A stretch of DNA of 64,000 bases from Parashewanella tropica (GCF_004358445.1 NZ_CP037951.1:2924001-2988000), one strand, 5' to 3'; shown: positions 20,203 to 29,448, counted from the stretch's first letter. The notes: generated from the letters alone by a model not told the origin. A program made the numbers and translations.

Positions 20203-20236
20203 ATTGAATTCTTCAAAGACTTTGAAGACGGGTCGA

Positions 20237-20265
20237 ATTATCCCTTATCCAACAAGGTCAATCAA
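20237..20265 (-). promoter_or_regulatory. Sigma-70-type promoter of the SRP RNA gene
   Basis: On the minus strand TTGATT (20260-20265) and GATAAT (20237-20242) are separated by 17 bases, close to the consensus. Transcription would begin near 20230, about 28 bases before the mature 5' end of the SRP RNA. Confidence 0.6.
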
Positions 20266-20363
20266 GTAATTACTGATAGAATCAAGCAATTCTGATGTTA
20301 AGTGAGCAACATCTGCTCAAAAGGAAAATAGAGACAAATAAACTCAGGAAGTTTTGATACAAC

Positions 20364-20389
20364 AGAGCCACATCAAATGATGTGGCTCT
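20364..20389 (-). terminator. Hairpin downstream of fabB
   Basis: A perfect 12-bp stem, AGAGCCACATCA with TGATGTGGCTCT, closes on a 2-base AA spacer about 35 bases past the fabB stop codon. The T run after it is poor, but position and stem strength suggest the fabB transcript end or a 3'-end-protecting hairpin. Confidence 0.65.
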
Positions 20390-20422
20390 GCATTCACGAG
20401 ATCTATTTTTTGACTTCAGAAA

Positions 20423-21634
20423 TTATTTATATTTCTTCATCACTAACGTTGCGTTAGTACCACCAAAACCAAAACTGTTGCTCATTACAGTGTTTAGCTC
20501 AGCTTCTTGGTATTCAGTCACAATATTTAAACCTTGTGCTTTTTCATCAAGGGTTTCAACGTTGATACTTGGTGCGATAAAGCCATTTTCCATCATTAAC
20601 AGGCTGTAAATTGCTTCGTGTGCACCTGCTGCACCTAAAGCGTGTCCAGTCATTGATTTGGTTGATGCCGTTGGTGGGCAGTCGTTACCAAATACTTCTT
20701 GAATAGCTTCAAGTTCGCGAGTATCACCTACTGGAGTCGAAGTGCCATGAGTGTTGATGTAATCAATCTTACCTTCAACATTCGCCATTGCTTCACGCAT
20801 ACAACGAACCGCACCTTCACCAGATGGTGCAACCATGTCATAGCCATCTGAAGATGCACCATAACCTACTATTTCAGCGTAAATTTTTGCACCGCGTGCT
20901 AGGGCGTGCTCAAGTTCTTCAACAACCACTATTGCACCACCACCAGAGATTACGAAACCATCACGGTCAGCATCATAAGTACGTGAAGCTTGTTCTGGAG
21001 TATCGTTATAGCTTGTCGATAACGCACCCATCGCGTCAAAGCCCATAGCTAAGGTCCAATCTACTTCTTCAGAACCACCAGCAAAAACCATATCTTGTTT
21101 ACCAAGCTGGATAAGCTCAACGGCATGACCAATACAGTGTGCACTGGTCGCACATGCTGAACTGATTGAATAGTTGTGGCCTTTAATTTTGAAAGGAGTT
21201 GCCAAACAAGCACTTGAAGTACTAGACATAATGCGAGGTACTACGTAAGGACCTACACGTTTAACACCACGGCTACGAAGAGTGTCAGCAGCTTCTACTT
21301 GGTTTTTTGATGACGCACCACCAGTACCAACAACAAGACCTGTTCTTGGGTTGCTAATTTGGTCTTCGTTTAGCTGCGCATCTTCAATCGCCTCTTGCAT
21401 TGCAATGTATGCGTATGCGGCTGCATCTCCCATAAAGCGTAATGCCTTACGATCGATATGTTCTTTAGGATCTAGCTTAATGTCACCCCAAACACGGCTA
21501 CGAAGATTCATTTCTTCGAACTGCTCTGAATAAGTGATTCCACTGCGACCAGCTTTCAGAGATTCAATCACTTCCTGCTTGTTGTTACCAATACTAGAAA
21601 CAACACCAATTCCACTAATGACGACTCTTTTCAT
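20423..21634 (-). CDS. fabB: 3-oxoacyl-ACP synthase I
   Basis: This is a 403-residue beta-ketoacyl-ACP synthase that condenses acyl-ACP with malonyl-ACP during fatty-acid elongation; the FabB type is needed for unsaturated fatty acids. The catalytic Cys-His-His triad is visible: [10 protein letters not shown] (Cys near 162), [11 protein letters not shown] (near 297) and [15 protein letters not shown] (near 332). The start [16 protein letters not shown] and the C-terminal [13 protein letters not shown] are typical. The length is normal. It diverges from mnmC across 169 bases; the leader holds a terminator-like hairpin. Confidence 0.96.
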   Translation of the reverse strand: MKRVVISGIGVVSSIGNNKQEVIESLKAGRSGITYSEQFEEMNLRSRVWGDIKLDPKEHIDRKALRFMGDAAAYAYIAMQEAIEDAQLNEDQISNPRTGLVVGTGGASSKNQVEAADTLRSRGVKRVGPYVVPRIMSSTSSACLATPFKIKGHNYSISSACATSAHCIGHAVELIQLGKQDMVFAGGSEEVDWTLAMGFDAMGALSTSYNDTPEQASRTYDADRDGFVISGGGAIVVVEELEHALARGAKIYAEIVGYGASSDGYDMVAPSGEGAVRCMREAMANVEGKIDYINTHGTSTPVGDTRELEAIQEVFGNDCPPTASTKSMTGHALGAAGAHEAIYSLLMMENGFIAPSINVETLDEKAQGLNIVTEYQEAELNTVMSNSFGFGGTNATLVMKKYK

Positions 21635-21684
21635 GTGTTAACTATCCATTCTGTACTGGTTTTTACCTTTTTAAAACAAAAGAA

Positions 21685-21727
21685 AAAACCGTTGTACCCA
21701 AAATTCTGCGACAATAGTAGCGGTTTT
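21685..21727 (-). promoter_or_regulatory. Terminator-like hairpin in the fabB leader
   Basis: On the minus strand AAAACCG pairs with CGGTTTT, with an inner ACTATTGT/ACAAC region, and a T-rich run (TTTTTTCTTTTG) follows. It is oriented to stop transcription just before fabB (start 21634). It may be an attenuator or the end of a short upstream transcript; which one cannot be told from sequence. Confidence 0.45.
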
Positions 21728-21803
21728 ACCGAGTTAAAGTGGTCAGCTTTCCAAAACAACAGGTAAAATACGCCTCTTTGAAGCATGTAACGGGTAAATT
21801 GTT

Positions 21804-23135
21804 GTGACTCATCAAATCGTTAACGATAAAGCCAATGAGATTAAAGTGAATTGTGAAGAAATGCTCCCACCTTTTCAAGTGCCTGAAAATTCTCAAGAGC
21901 AAATAGCTATCGTTGGTGGTGGTCTTGCAAGTGTACATTTAGCGTTATCATTGGCGCAAAGAGGCAAGACCGTACGGTTATTTTGCAAAGACAATGCCCT
22001 TGCACAAGGCGCCTCAGGCAATAAACAAGGGGCTCTATATCCATTACTCACACCTGAAAATGATTTGCTCAGTCAATTTTATCAGCAAGCTTTTTTATTC
22101 AGCCGAAATCGTATTCAGCAACTCCATACTGAAGGGTTTCATGTCAGTCATGATTTTTGTGGCGTTCTGCAAACAGGCTATAACCAAAGATCGACTGATA
22201 GATTAAACAAAATATTGCACGCTCAAGATTGGCCGCAGGACATAGTCCAAGCTATTTCAGCTCAAGCAGCAAATGATTTGGCTGGTTTAGACATAAATAA
22301 AGACGGTGCATTTTACCCTTTAGGCGGATGGGTTTGCCCTGCAGAGTTAACTCAAGCGGTATTTGCCAAAGCACAAACCTTAGCAGATGTTCAAATTAGA
22401 TTTAACAGCAAAATTACCTCTTTCGAGCAAACGGAAAAAGGCTGGCTGCTGCATACTAATGAACAACAATTTGGCCCTTATAAAACAGTAGTAAATGCTT
22501 GTGGTTCTGGTTTGATCAACTTTGAACAAACTCAGTATATTCCAGCGTCAAATTTTCGTGGGCAAGTAAGCCATATTCCCAGCCGAAACGATCTTAAAAA
22601 AATGAAAGCTGTGTTATGTGCACATGGTTACATCACACCACAACATAACCAATTGCATTGTATGGGAGCAAGCTATGTTAAAGACGATCTTAACCGTGAT
22701 TTCCAACCTTATGAGCAATTAGGTAATTTGGAAAAAATGCAACAGAGCTTTGGTGAATCGAACTGGGTATCTGATATCGATATCACAGGAAATTCGGCAA
22801 GAGTTGGGGTTAGATTAGTGACTCGAGATCATTTTCCAATGCTTGGTTTAGCACCAAACTACCCAGAAATCGTTAAACAACAAAAAGCACTAGATAAGAA
22901 CAACAAAAAGCTTGCTGAACAATATTGGAAAGAGACACGTCCAGCCCATTTTGAAGGACTGTATATTTTAGGTGCTTTAGGATCTCGAGGTTTATGTTCT
23001 GGTGCTTTAGCGGCTGAAACACTGGCATGTATTTTATGTAATGAAAAAACGCCACTTTCGGAAGAGTATCTAGAAAGAATGAATCCAAACCGCCTCTGGT
23101 TAAGAAAGCTTATTAAAAATCGGCCGATTTATTAA
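21804..23135 (+). CDS. mnmC: FAD-dependent oxidoreductase half of MnmC (5-carboxymethylaminomethyl-2-thiouridine oxidoreductase)
   Basis: This is a 443-residue FAD/NAD(P)-binding oxidoreductase that matches the C-terminal half of MnmC. In MnmC this half removes the carboxymethyl group from cmnm5s2U34 of tRNA, and the N-terminal half (MnmD) methylates the product. The dinucleotide-binding site IAIVGGGLASVHLALSLA lies at about residues 33-50, followed by QGASGNKQGALYPLLTPEND, typical of MnmC. The C-terminal LGALGSRGLCSGALAAE closes the FAD site. No methyltransferase domain is present upstream: only about 170 bases separate it from the divergent fabB. The gene ends exactly where a MITE-like element begins. 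Confidence 0.88.
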   Translation: MTHQIVNDKANEIKVNCEEMLPPFQVPENSQEQIAIVGGGLASVHLALSLAQRGKTVRLFCKDNALAQGASGNKQGALYPLLTPENDLLSQFYQQAFLFSRNRIQQLHTEGFHVSHDFCGVLQTGYNQRSTDRLNKILHAQDWPQDIVQAISAQAANDLAGLDINKDGAFYPLGGWVCPAELTQAVFAKAQTLADVQIRFNSKITSFEQTEKGWLLHTNEQQFGPYKTVVNACGSGLINFEQTQYIPASNFRGQVSHIPSRNDLKKMKAVLCAHGYITPQHNQLHCMGASYVKDDLNRDFQPYEQLGNLEKMQQSFGESNWVSDIDITGNSARVGVRLVTRDHFPMLGLAPNYPEIVKQQKALDKNNKKLAEQYWKETRPAHFEGLYILGALGSRGLCSGALAAETLACILCNEKTPLSEEYLERMNPNRLWLRKLIKNRPIY

Positions 23136-23246
23136 ATAACCTCAGCTCTGCATAAGCCAACCTCTACAACACTGTACATTAAAATTAGAATTTGTATTGT
23201 TAATTAGAATGTTATTGATTTCGTTATACAGAGCTGAGGTTAAATA
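23133..23246. mobile_element. MITE-like element with terminal inverted repeats and target duplication
   Basis: A 102-base segment (23139-23240) is bounded by inverted repeats ACCTCAGCTCTG(C/T)ATAA, 16 of 17 bases matching, and flanked on both sides by the direct repeat TAAATA. The interior is AT-rich and non-coding. Terminal repeats plus a duplicated target are the hallmark of a non-autonomous transposon. The left target copy contains the mnmC stop codon. A long-loop terminator is the alternative explanation, but it would not account for the flanking duplication. Confidence 0.55.
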
Positions 23247-23350
23247 TCAATTAATAGTTGATTAAAGGTTTACTTTATTTCGATCATTTTAGATAGGTTA
23301 TATTTTTTGTAAGGCATAATGGCAGCAAATCTAACAAGAATGAGGCTATT

Positions 23351-24460
23351 ATGTCGGCTTCAGCTTCAACGTCATCTTCACCTGTACCATATTCTCAATA
23401 TTCTGATACTTTTTCTTCCAGTTCAAGCTCTCATTCCAATGATTTTGTCCCTGACTCATTAGAGTTACCAAAAGCTATCCAACTTCCGTTGTTACTTGAT
23501 CCGAACTTAATAACGACAGCATTTGACGGGGTAGCTTCAAACTATTATGAAATTGGTATAGATTTAGGCGTCTTAAAAACAGACCTAGATCGTATTGAGC
23601 ACAACAGGCGCGGAGTAAATGTAAAGTTCTTCCACGTTATTTCTATATGGGTAAGCCTTGTCGGCTCACACATCGAGCAACTACTCACTATTGTAGAAAA
23701 GAGTAATCGAAGATTAGCTAATCAGGTGAGAGAGAAACTAAAAGTCGACAAGCATTTTTTCTATGTAAAGCGTGACGATACAAATTCCGTCGCGAATCCA
23801 GAAGAAAAGCTAAAGACACTTAGCTATTTACAAGCCGAAAGAAAAAGGCTGATTTTACATTCTGAAAAACAAGCTCAACAAATAAAAAAATTAGAGAAAG
23901 AGAAAAGGCGTTTTGAAGTTAAGCTGTCTAAAGCTCAAGAGGAAATGAGAAAATTAGTCATAGAAAACCAGAGACTACAAAGCAAACTCTTGCTCCAGCA
24001 AAGAAAACTCGAACCTCAATTTTCACAGGGGTTACCAGTAAGAGGAGCGAAGCATAGTCGTTCTGACAGGCAAGTAGTAAAGCTTCCCCAATTAACGCCA
24101 ACCGCAAGGGCTCAACCTTATAGACAAACACGAATCGTAAAAATACAGGTACAAATCGAACAAACTCATATTAGTGCCATCAAGAATATTTTTTTGAAGT
24201 ACCAATTAGATGCATTTTGGGTAGAAATTGCCTACGAAATGAAACTTAGCTCTCATGAAATAAAAAACTGTGAACATTCACATAAAAGTATCCCTAGGCA
24301 AATAATAGAGTTTGTAGATAGGTTACATCAAGATTGTTATACAATTTCACAGCTCACCAGAGCGATAAAAGCCATTGCGGCTCTGAAAGCATCTGAAGTA
24401 AAAGAAAGCGCAAGGAAGGCCTGCCTAGCGCTTGAAGGTATCAATGGTAAAAATCTATAG
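23351..24460 (+). CDS. Death-fold-like/coiled-coil protein; candidate host-directed effector
   Basis: This is a 369-residue protein of unknown function with eukaryote-like layout. Residues 1-35 are very Ser-rich and disordered, like type III secretion leaders. Residues about 52-130 follow the Death-domain pattern: YEIGIDLGVLKTDLDRIEHN, then a helix with tryptophan (HVISIWVSLVG), then HIEQLL and RRLANQVREKL. Residues about 152-222 are a charged coiled coil. Residues about 272-345 form a second Death-like helical region (FWVEIAYEMKLSSHEIKNCE, IIEFVDRLHQDCYTISQLTRAI). In animals such domains assemble immune and cell-death complexes. The start has GAGG 6 bases upstream. The gene overlaps the convergent yfcL by 6 bases and follows a MITE-like element. 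The Death assignment is by pattern and needs a profile search. Confidence 0.7.
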   Translation: MSASASTSSSPVPYSQYSDTFSSSSSSHSNDFVPDSLELPKAIQLPLLLDPNLITTAFDGVASNYYEIGIDLGVLKTDLDRIEHNRRGVNVKFFHVISIWVSLVGSHIEQLLTIVEKSNRRLANQVREKLKVDKHFFYVKRDDTNSVANPEEKLKTLSYLQAERKRLILHSEKQAQQIKKLEKEKRRFEVKLSKAQEEMRKLVIENQRLQSKLLLQQRKLEPQFSQGLPVRGAKHSRSDRQVVKLPQLTPTARAQPYRQTRIVKIQVQIEQTHISAIKNIFLKYQLDAFWVEIAYEMKLSSHEIKNCEHSHKSIPRQIIEFVDRLHQDCYTISQLTRAIKAIAALKASEVKESARKACLALEGINGKNL

Positions 24461-24727
24461 AGATTCGATGTGCATTCTAAATTCGGACCACGCGGTCTTT
24501 ACTAGTCGTAAATCCCCTTCCTCCAGCTCATCTTGAGCGAGTTGCATGCAGCCTTCAATTTTGGAATCCAGTGCTGGTAATGAGCTCTCGCCTTCTGCTT
24601 CTAGCTCAGAAAGTACTACTGCGATATGACCTTGTAAGTAACCGCTGGCAAATAAGGCGTCATCATCACCGTTAGAAACGACATGTTCAATCCAGTTATC
24701 TAAAGCCATTTCATATTGTTCTAACAT
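24455..24727 (-). CDS. yfcL: YfcL family protein
   Basis: This is a 90-residue acidic cytoplasmic protein matching YfcL by sequence pattern (LEQYEMALDNWIEHVV, ASGYLQGHIAVVLSELE) and by place next to aroC-region genes. The function is unknown. Its start overlaps the stop of the NAD-kinase-like gene by one base (translational coupling), and its stop overlaps the end of the Death-fold-like gene. Confidence 0.85.
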   Translation of the reverse strand: MLEQYEMALDNWIEHVVSNGDDDALFASGYLQGHIAVVLSELEAEGESSLPALDSKIEGCMQLAQDELEEGDLRLVKTAWSEFRMHIESL

Positions 24728-25857
24728 TAAATCTCATTCTCCAATTCATCAGGTGCTGCCACTTGGTACATCACACTGTCATGGTAACCAGTGGTGATTG
24801 GATAATAGCCACTGAGTTCTTTATCTAATTCAGGGTCGCCACTATCCACGATTAACGGTCTTCCTTCAAGCGCTTTTAGCTTTGTTTTTGTGGCAAGAAT
24901 AATAATATTTTCTTTGCCGATGCGCTGGATCAATTCACTGCATAGTTGCTGATTACCTCGCCCCAATATATGCCCTTGACCACCAATAAGAGTGATGACA
25001 AGTTTAGTCGCTTGGTTTTCGGTAAGGGTTAACAGTTTTTGTGCCGTTAAATCTGAAGCTAACAGAGATTCATGTTGAATAAGATCAACTCCAAGCAAGG
25101 TGTTCTCAACCCCTAAGGTTTCCATAACAAAAGCAACCGTTGAACCAGACCCCATAATGAAGAGCTCGTCTTCCATGTTCTCGATAACATCGGCAGCAAT
25201 ATCGGCTAACACTAACTCATCAACCTCTTTGCCACCCATTTTCACGGCTTGGACATACCTTGGCTCAGCTGGCACTAACATTTCGCCATAACGTTTGGCT
25301 TTAACTCGCCCCTCTCTGAATGCGGATTCATCAATATCCATAACATCAGCATGCATTAAGCTAACAAGTTCACCTTCAAGCAGCATTTTAACCACTAAAC
25401 CTGATGCTTTAGGCGTTACACCATATACACCTGAATGGATTTTTACCCCAGCAGGTACACCCAGTACAGGCTTTGAATCATCGACAACAGAATACACATC
25501 CCTCGCAGTGCCATCTCCACCTGCAAACAGTAATAAGTCAATGTCAGTTTGATTAAGAGTTTCTACGACTTGGTGAGTATCAGATGAAGTTGGCAGATGG
25601 GAAGTTTGATAGATAAGCTCAATGTCAAAGCCCAGTTCCTTTGCCACTGACTCTCCCATTTCACCGCTAGCGGTTAGAATTTGGATTTTGTCTTTATGTG
25701 GCAACAGTACTTTTAACGCTTCTGCCATTCGTAAGTGTGCTTTAGGGACCGCGCCGAGGGCTAAAGCTTGCTCAGCAACACCATCGCTTCCTTTAAGGGC
25801 AACACTGCCACCGAGTCCTGCATAGGGATTAACAAACATCCCAAGTCGAAACTTCAT
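24727..25857 (-). CDS. ATP-NAD kinase family protein
   Basis: This is a 376-residue cytoplasmic protein of the NAD kinase/diacylglycerol kinase fold. It begins with the family motif GMFVNPYAGLGGSVALKGSDG (residues 6-26) and has the nucleotide-binding block LLFAGGDGTARDVYSVV near residue 108 (GGDGT). It should phosphorylate NAD or a related substrate with ATP; the exact substrate of this YfcL-associated branch is not known to me. A 137-base gap with a REP-like palindrome separates it from aroC upstream. Confidence 0.85.
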   Translation of the reverse strand: MKFRLGMFVNPYAGLGGSVALKGSDGVAEQALALGAVPKAHLRMAEALKVLLPHKDKIQILTASGEMGESVAKELGFDIELIYQTSHLPTSSDTHQVVETLNQTDIDLLLFAGGDGTARDVYSVVDDSKPVLGVPAGVKIHSGVYGVTPKASGLVVKMLLEGELVSLMHADVMDIDESAFREGRVKAKRYGEMLVPAEPRYVQAVKMGGKEVDELVLADIAADVIENMEDELFIMGSGSTVAFVMETLGVENTLLGVDLIQHESLLASDLTAQKLLTLTENQATKLVITLIGGQGHILGRGNQQLCSELIQRIGKENIIILATKTKLKALEGRPLIVDSGDPELDKELSGYYPITTGYHDSVMYQVAAPDELENEI

Positions 25858-25902
25858 ACACTTTCCATTGTCAGTAATAACGGCTAATAACCCAGTTTAT
25901 CG

Positions 25903-25972
25903 ATAGGAGCAATTGTACGGTCGTCAGCACATGGATATGCGTTTCTGTTGTCGTTCGTACTATTGCTCCTAT
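25903..25972. repeat. REP-like palindromic element, copy 1
   Basis: Imperfect inverted repeats ATAGGAGCAAT(T/A)GTACG, 16 of 17 matching, bound a 70-base segment. Its centre (25922-25955) is 30/34 identical to 55519-55552. The centre contains GCACATGGATATGC and GTTTCTGTTG. It sits between aroC and the NAD-kinase-like gene. Two copies in 64 kb suggest a dispersed intergenic family. Confidence 0.65.
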
Positions 25973-25994
25973 TCATCGCTATGATATACCCAAC

Positions 25995-27089
25995 TTATTC
26001 CATTCCTAAGACTGGAGTCTTAGTCACCACATCATGATTTTGTGCTCGATGACGCATGCAATGATCCATCAACACGATGGCGAGCATCGCTTCCGCAATC
26101 GGTACAGCTCTAATACCAACACAAGGGTCATGTCTGCCTTTAGTCACAATATCAACATCTTTGCCATTAATATCCATGGTTTGACCGGGAACACTAATGC
26201 TAGAAGTCGGTTTTAGAGCAATATTAGCCAGTATTGGTTGACCTGAAGAAATACCGCCTAACACTCCACCAGCATGATTAGACTGAAAACCTTTGGTAGA
26301 CATTAAATCTCGACCTTCAGAGCCTTTTTGATTAACCACATCGAAACCATCGCCAATCTCAACGCCTTTTACAGCATTGATACTCATAAGTGCATGAGCG
26401 ATATCGGCATCGATACGATCAAAAACAGGTTCACCTAATCCCACTGGAACATTGTTAGCAACAACCGTCACTTTGGCGCCAATGCTATCACCCTGCTTTT
26501 TAAGATCTTTAAGATAGTCTTCAAGCTGTTCTATCTTACTTGCATCAGGAAAGAAGAATGGATTTTGCGAGATTTGCTCAACATCAATGGTTTCAGCGCG
26601 AATTGGACCGAGTTGTGACAAATAACCGTGGATCTCTACACCAAACTTTTCTTTGAGGTATTTTTTAGCAATAGCACCCGCCGCCACTCGCATAGCGGTT
26701 TCTCTTGCAGATGAACGACCACCGCCCCGATAGTCACGTAAACCGTACTTTTGATGATAAGTGTAGTCAGCATGCCCCGGACGGAAGCTATCTTTGATGT
26801 TTGAATAATCTTGGCTTCGCTGATCGGTATTTTCAATCAATAAGCCAATTGAAGTACCTGTCGTTTTACCTTCAAATACGCCAGAAAGAATTTTGACTTG
26901 ATCAGGTTCACGTCGAGCCGTAGTAAATCGAGAAGTGCCAGGGCGACGACGGTCAAGCTCCAATTGGATTTCTTGCTCACTGATCTCGATACCCGGAGGG
27001 CAACCATCAATGATACAGCCCAATGCAACACCATGGCTTTCACCAAAGGTTGACACTACAAAGTTTTTTCCGATGCTATTTCCAGACAT
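25995..27089 (-). CDS. aroC: Chorismate synthase
   Basis: This 364-residue enzyme converts 5-enolpyruvylshikimate-3-phosphate to chorismate with reduced FMN, the last step of the shikimate pathway. Family signatures are [18 protein letters not shown] near residue 15, the block [22 protein letters not shown] near 104-125 and [17 protein letters not shown] near 325. The length is normal. Its start directly abuts the prmB stop codon, so the two genes are co-transcribed. Confidence 0.97.
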   Translation of the reverse strand: MSGNSIGKNFVVSTFGESHGVALGCIIDGCPPGIEISEQEIQLELDRRRPGTSRFTTARREPDQVKILSGVFEGKTTGTSIGLLIENTDQRSQDYSNIKDSFRPGHADYTYHQKYGLRDYRGGGRSSARETAMRVAAGAIAKKYLKEKFGVEIHGYLSQLGPIRAETIDVEQISQNPFFFPDASKIEQLEDYLKDLKKQGDSIGAKVTVVANNVPVGLGEPVFDRIDADIAHALMSINAVKGVEIGDGFDVVNQKGSEGRDLMSTKGFQSNHAGGVLGGISSGQPILANIALKPTSSISVPGQTMDINGKDVDIVTKGRHDPCVGIRAVPIAEAMLAIVLMDHCMRHRAQNHDVVTKTPVLGME

Positions 27090-28037
27090 TTACGCTTGCT
27101 CGTCCTTATAAATAGTAAATAATGACTCATTCTCAACAAGTTGATCGCGAGTTAGTACAAATACGCCATCACCGCCGTGTTCAAAGTTCACCCATGTAAA
27201 TGGCACTTCTGGGAACTGCTCCATCAAGTGAACCATTGAGTTACCCACTTCTACAACTAACACGCCACTTTCTGTTAGATAGTCAGCGGCATTCGCTAAA
27301 ATTCGTTTAGTAAGATCCAACCCATCTCGTCCTGAGCCTAAACCAATTTCAGGCTCATGATGATATTCATTAGGCATTTCAGATAGATCTTCCTCATCCA
27401 CATATGGAGGATTCGACACAATTAAATCGTATTGTGGGCCCTTCGGGATGGCAGAAAATAAATCTGATTGCATTGGGAATACTCGATCAATCACATGATG
27501 AGATTCCACATTGATTTGCGCCACTTCAAGTGCATCATCACTGATATCTAATGCATCAACTTCCGCTTCTTCGAACTCATAAGCACAAGCGATTGCAATA
27601 CAAGCACTACCTGTACATAAATCTAATACTCGATTTACAGGTTTGTTGTATAACCATGGACCAAAACGATTGGCAATCATTTCAGCAATCGGCGATCTTG
27701 GCACTAATACACGCTCATCTACATAAAACTCTAAGTTTGAGAACCAAGCTTTATTGGTCAGATAAGGAACTGGGATACGTTCATTGACTCGACGAATGAT
27801 TAAATCCACGATTTTGTGCTTTTCAGACGTCAGTAGATTGGTGTTAATGACTTGCTGTCCGATTTCATGTGGTAAATGCAACGCATGGAATACTAAGGCA
27901 ATGGCTTCATCCCACGCATTATCCGTTCCATGCCCATAATAAATATCAGCATCATTAAAACGGCTTACCGCCCATCGCAGCATATCACCTACGGTTTGCA
28001 GTTCATTCACCGCTTCTTCTACATAAATTCTGTCCAA
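27090..28037 (-). CDS. prmB: Ribosomal protein L3 N5-glutamine methyltransferase
   Basis: This is a 315-residue S-adenosylmethionine-dependent methyltransferase of the HemK/PrmC group that modifies a glutamine of ribosomal protein L3. The SAM site is [16 protein letters not shown] near residue 140 and the substrate glutamine motif is [11 protein letters not shown] near residue 210. The N-terminal helical domain is present. It starts the prmB-aroC operon and diverges from smrB; a 16-bp perfect palindrome lies between them. Confidence 0.94.
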   Translation of the reverse strand: MDRIYVEEAVNELQTVGDMLRWAVSRFNDADIYYGHGTDNAWDEAIALVFHALHLPHEIGQQVINTNLLTSEKHKIVDLIIRRVNERIPVPYLTNKAWFSNLEFYVDERVLVPRSPIAEMIANRFGPWLYNKPVNRVLDLCTGSACIAIACAYEFEEAEVDALDISDDALEVAQINVESHHVIDRVFPMQSDLFSAIPKGPQYDLIVSNPPYVDEEDLSEMPNEYHHEPEIGLGSGRDGLDLTKRILANAADYLTESGVLVVEVGNSMVHLMEQFPEVPFTWVNFEHGGDGVFVLTRDQLVENESLFTIYKDEQA

Positions 28038-28065
28038 AACACACTCCTAGATGGTGCAATTGCAA

Positions 28066-28121
28066 ATACCCTTGATAATTCCAGTGGCAGTTTTTCAGGG
28101 CATATGAATTATCAAGGGTAT
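28066..28121. repeat. Perfect 16-bp inverted repeat between prmB and smrB
   Basis: ATACCCTTGATAATTC (28066-28081) is repeated in inverted form at 28106-28121 with a 24-base spacer. It lies in the divergent prmB/smrB promoter region. It could be a regulator site, a palindromic repeat unit or a leader hairpin. No target duplication is evident. Confidence 0.6.
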
Positions 28122-28184
28122 ATTCTATGTCAACTTGGCTTAGGATTCAGTAAAATATCGCCATCTAAGCCAAAGATTCCAACA

Positions 28185-28697
28185 ATGAAAAACAAAGATA
28201 ATCAAGATGACATGGATAGTTTTGCCGATTTAATGAAAGGGGTTAAACCTCTTAAACAAGATAAGCGTCACTTCAAACAAGCGACGAAGCCAAAACAAGT
28301 AACGATTCAGCGCGAGCAAAAAATTGACGCTGATAGTTATTTTTCGGACAGCTATCAACCCTTACTGCCCCACGAAGGTCCGATGCGTTGGAAACAAAGC
28401 GGCGTTGATAACCACTTATTAAAAAGACTTCGTCGTGGCGATTTTGTGCCTGATTTATTGCTCGATCTTCATGGAATGAGACAAACTGAAGCCAAGTTGG
28501 AAATTGCCGCCTTGATTCGAGCATGCGTGAAACAAAGAGTTGAATGCTGCAGTGTAATGCACGGGTATGGTTCAGGTGTTTTAAAACAACAAATTCCAAT
28601 GTGGTTAGCTCAACACCCTAAGGTGTTAGCCTTCCATCAAGCTCCTAAAGAATGGGGAAGCGATGCGGCTTTATTGGTGTTAATCGATATTGAATAA
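28185..28697 (+). CDS. smrB: SmrB, Smr-domain endonuclease for ribosome rescue
   Basis: This 170-residue protein has an N-terminal helical extension and a C-terminal Smr domain with the motifs LDLHGMRQTEAK (about residues 97-108) and VMHGYGSGVLK (about 124-134). In E. coli SmrB cuts mRNA between collided ribosomes. The ATG at 28185 is chosen because the family begins with this short acidic leader; an open frame upstream runs through the palindrome and is unlikely to be translated. Confidence 0.92.
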   Translation: MKNKDNQDDMDSFADLMKGVKPLKQDKRHFKQATKPKQVTIQREQKIDADSYFSDSYQPLLPHEGPMRWKQSGVDNHLLKRLRRGDFVPDLLLDLHGMRQTEAKLEIAALIRACVKQRVECCSVMHGYGSGVLKQQIPMWLAQHPKVLAFHQAPKEWGSDAALLVLIDIE

Positions 28698-28703
28698 TTT
28701 TTA

Positions 28704-29168
28704 CTAACAATTCGGAGACTGTTGAGCCACAAGTTTTGATTCAGAAACACCCGCTTCTATTACTGCGACTCCGGCAGTAGAGAATAAAGGTGGCTCAATC
28801 CCCGTAACCATTTCACTGACTAAGTAGCCAAGCAACGGCATATGAGCAATGACTAAGGTGTTTTTGGCTTGATAATGCTGAGCATAAGCATCAACAGCTA
28901 AAGCACATCGTTCAGGATCGGCATCAGGTGTCAACTCTTTAAGTATTTCAATCTTAGGAGTGATATCTAAAAACTTCTGCACGACTTCCCAAGTTTGTTG
29001 AGCTCTCATATACGGGCTAACTAAAATCAAATCAAACTGTTCAACTTGCTCATTAAGCCACTGGCCAATTTGAGAAACCTGAGTTTTCCCATTTGGCGTT
29101 AAGACACGCTCTTCATCGGTTCTCGCATTAAAACTCGCTTCACCGTGACGCATCAAAAAAAATTGCAT
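28704..29168 (-). CDS. sixA: Phosphohistidine phosphatase SixA
   Basis: This is a 154-residue histidine phosphatase. The catalytic RHGEA motif lies at residues 7-11 of the chosen start (MQFFLMRHGEA), and the second histidine is in VIAHMPLLGYLV. SixA removes phosphate from histidine-phosphorylated signalling proteins, in E. coli ArcB and the nitrogen phosphotransferase protein NPr. I chose the start at 29168 because the RHG motif must lie close to the N-terminus; an upstream ATG would add ten residues. It converges with smrB 6 bases away. Confidence 0.9.
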   Translation of the reverse strand: MQFFLMRHGEASFNARTDEERVLTPNGKTQVSQIGQWLNEQVEQFDLILVSPYMRAQQTWEVVQKFLDITPKIEILKELTPDADPERCALAVDAYAQHYQAKNTLVIAHMPLLGYLVSEMVTGIEPPLFSTAGVAVIEAGVSESKLVAQQSPNC

Positions 29169-29448
29169 AAATGTCTCATCATCAAAATGGCATAACACCT
29201 ATCATTGGTATCCACCACTTTGTTTTATGGTTGTTAACTCAATTGTAACTTCAAAATGCCTAATGGCAAAAGTGGAATAAATTAATAATGAAACAAATTG
29301 ATTCTTATGTCGGTCATTTGACTGAAATCCGAACTATGTCACAGTAAATTTAAAAGTTTGGCGATTATAATTTGCGTTCGCCATTTCAAAACCACTGATA
29401 CCTTGTATCAAAAATATTTCCGCCATAATTTGCGAAATAAGCAAACTG

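Noticed and set aside
20788-21048. His/Gln-rich ORF on the plus strand
   Set aside because: It lies entirely opposite fabB, and its composition reflects the antisense frame.
21740-21800. FadR-like half-site (GGTCAG) upstream of fabB
   Set aside because: Only half of the palindrome is present, so it does not meet the FadR consensus.
23139-23240. Simple terminator for mnmC
   Set aside because: A 68-base loop and an exact TAAATA duplication on both sides fit a mobile element better, though not conclusively.
27930-28184. Upstream extension of smrB
   Set aside because: The extension would translate the prmB promoter region and the palindrome and has no family support.
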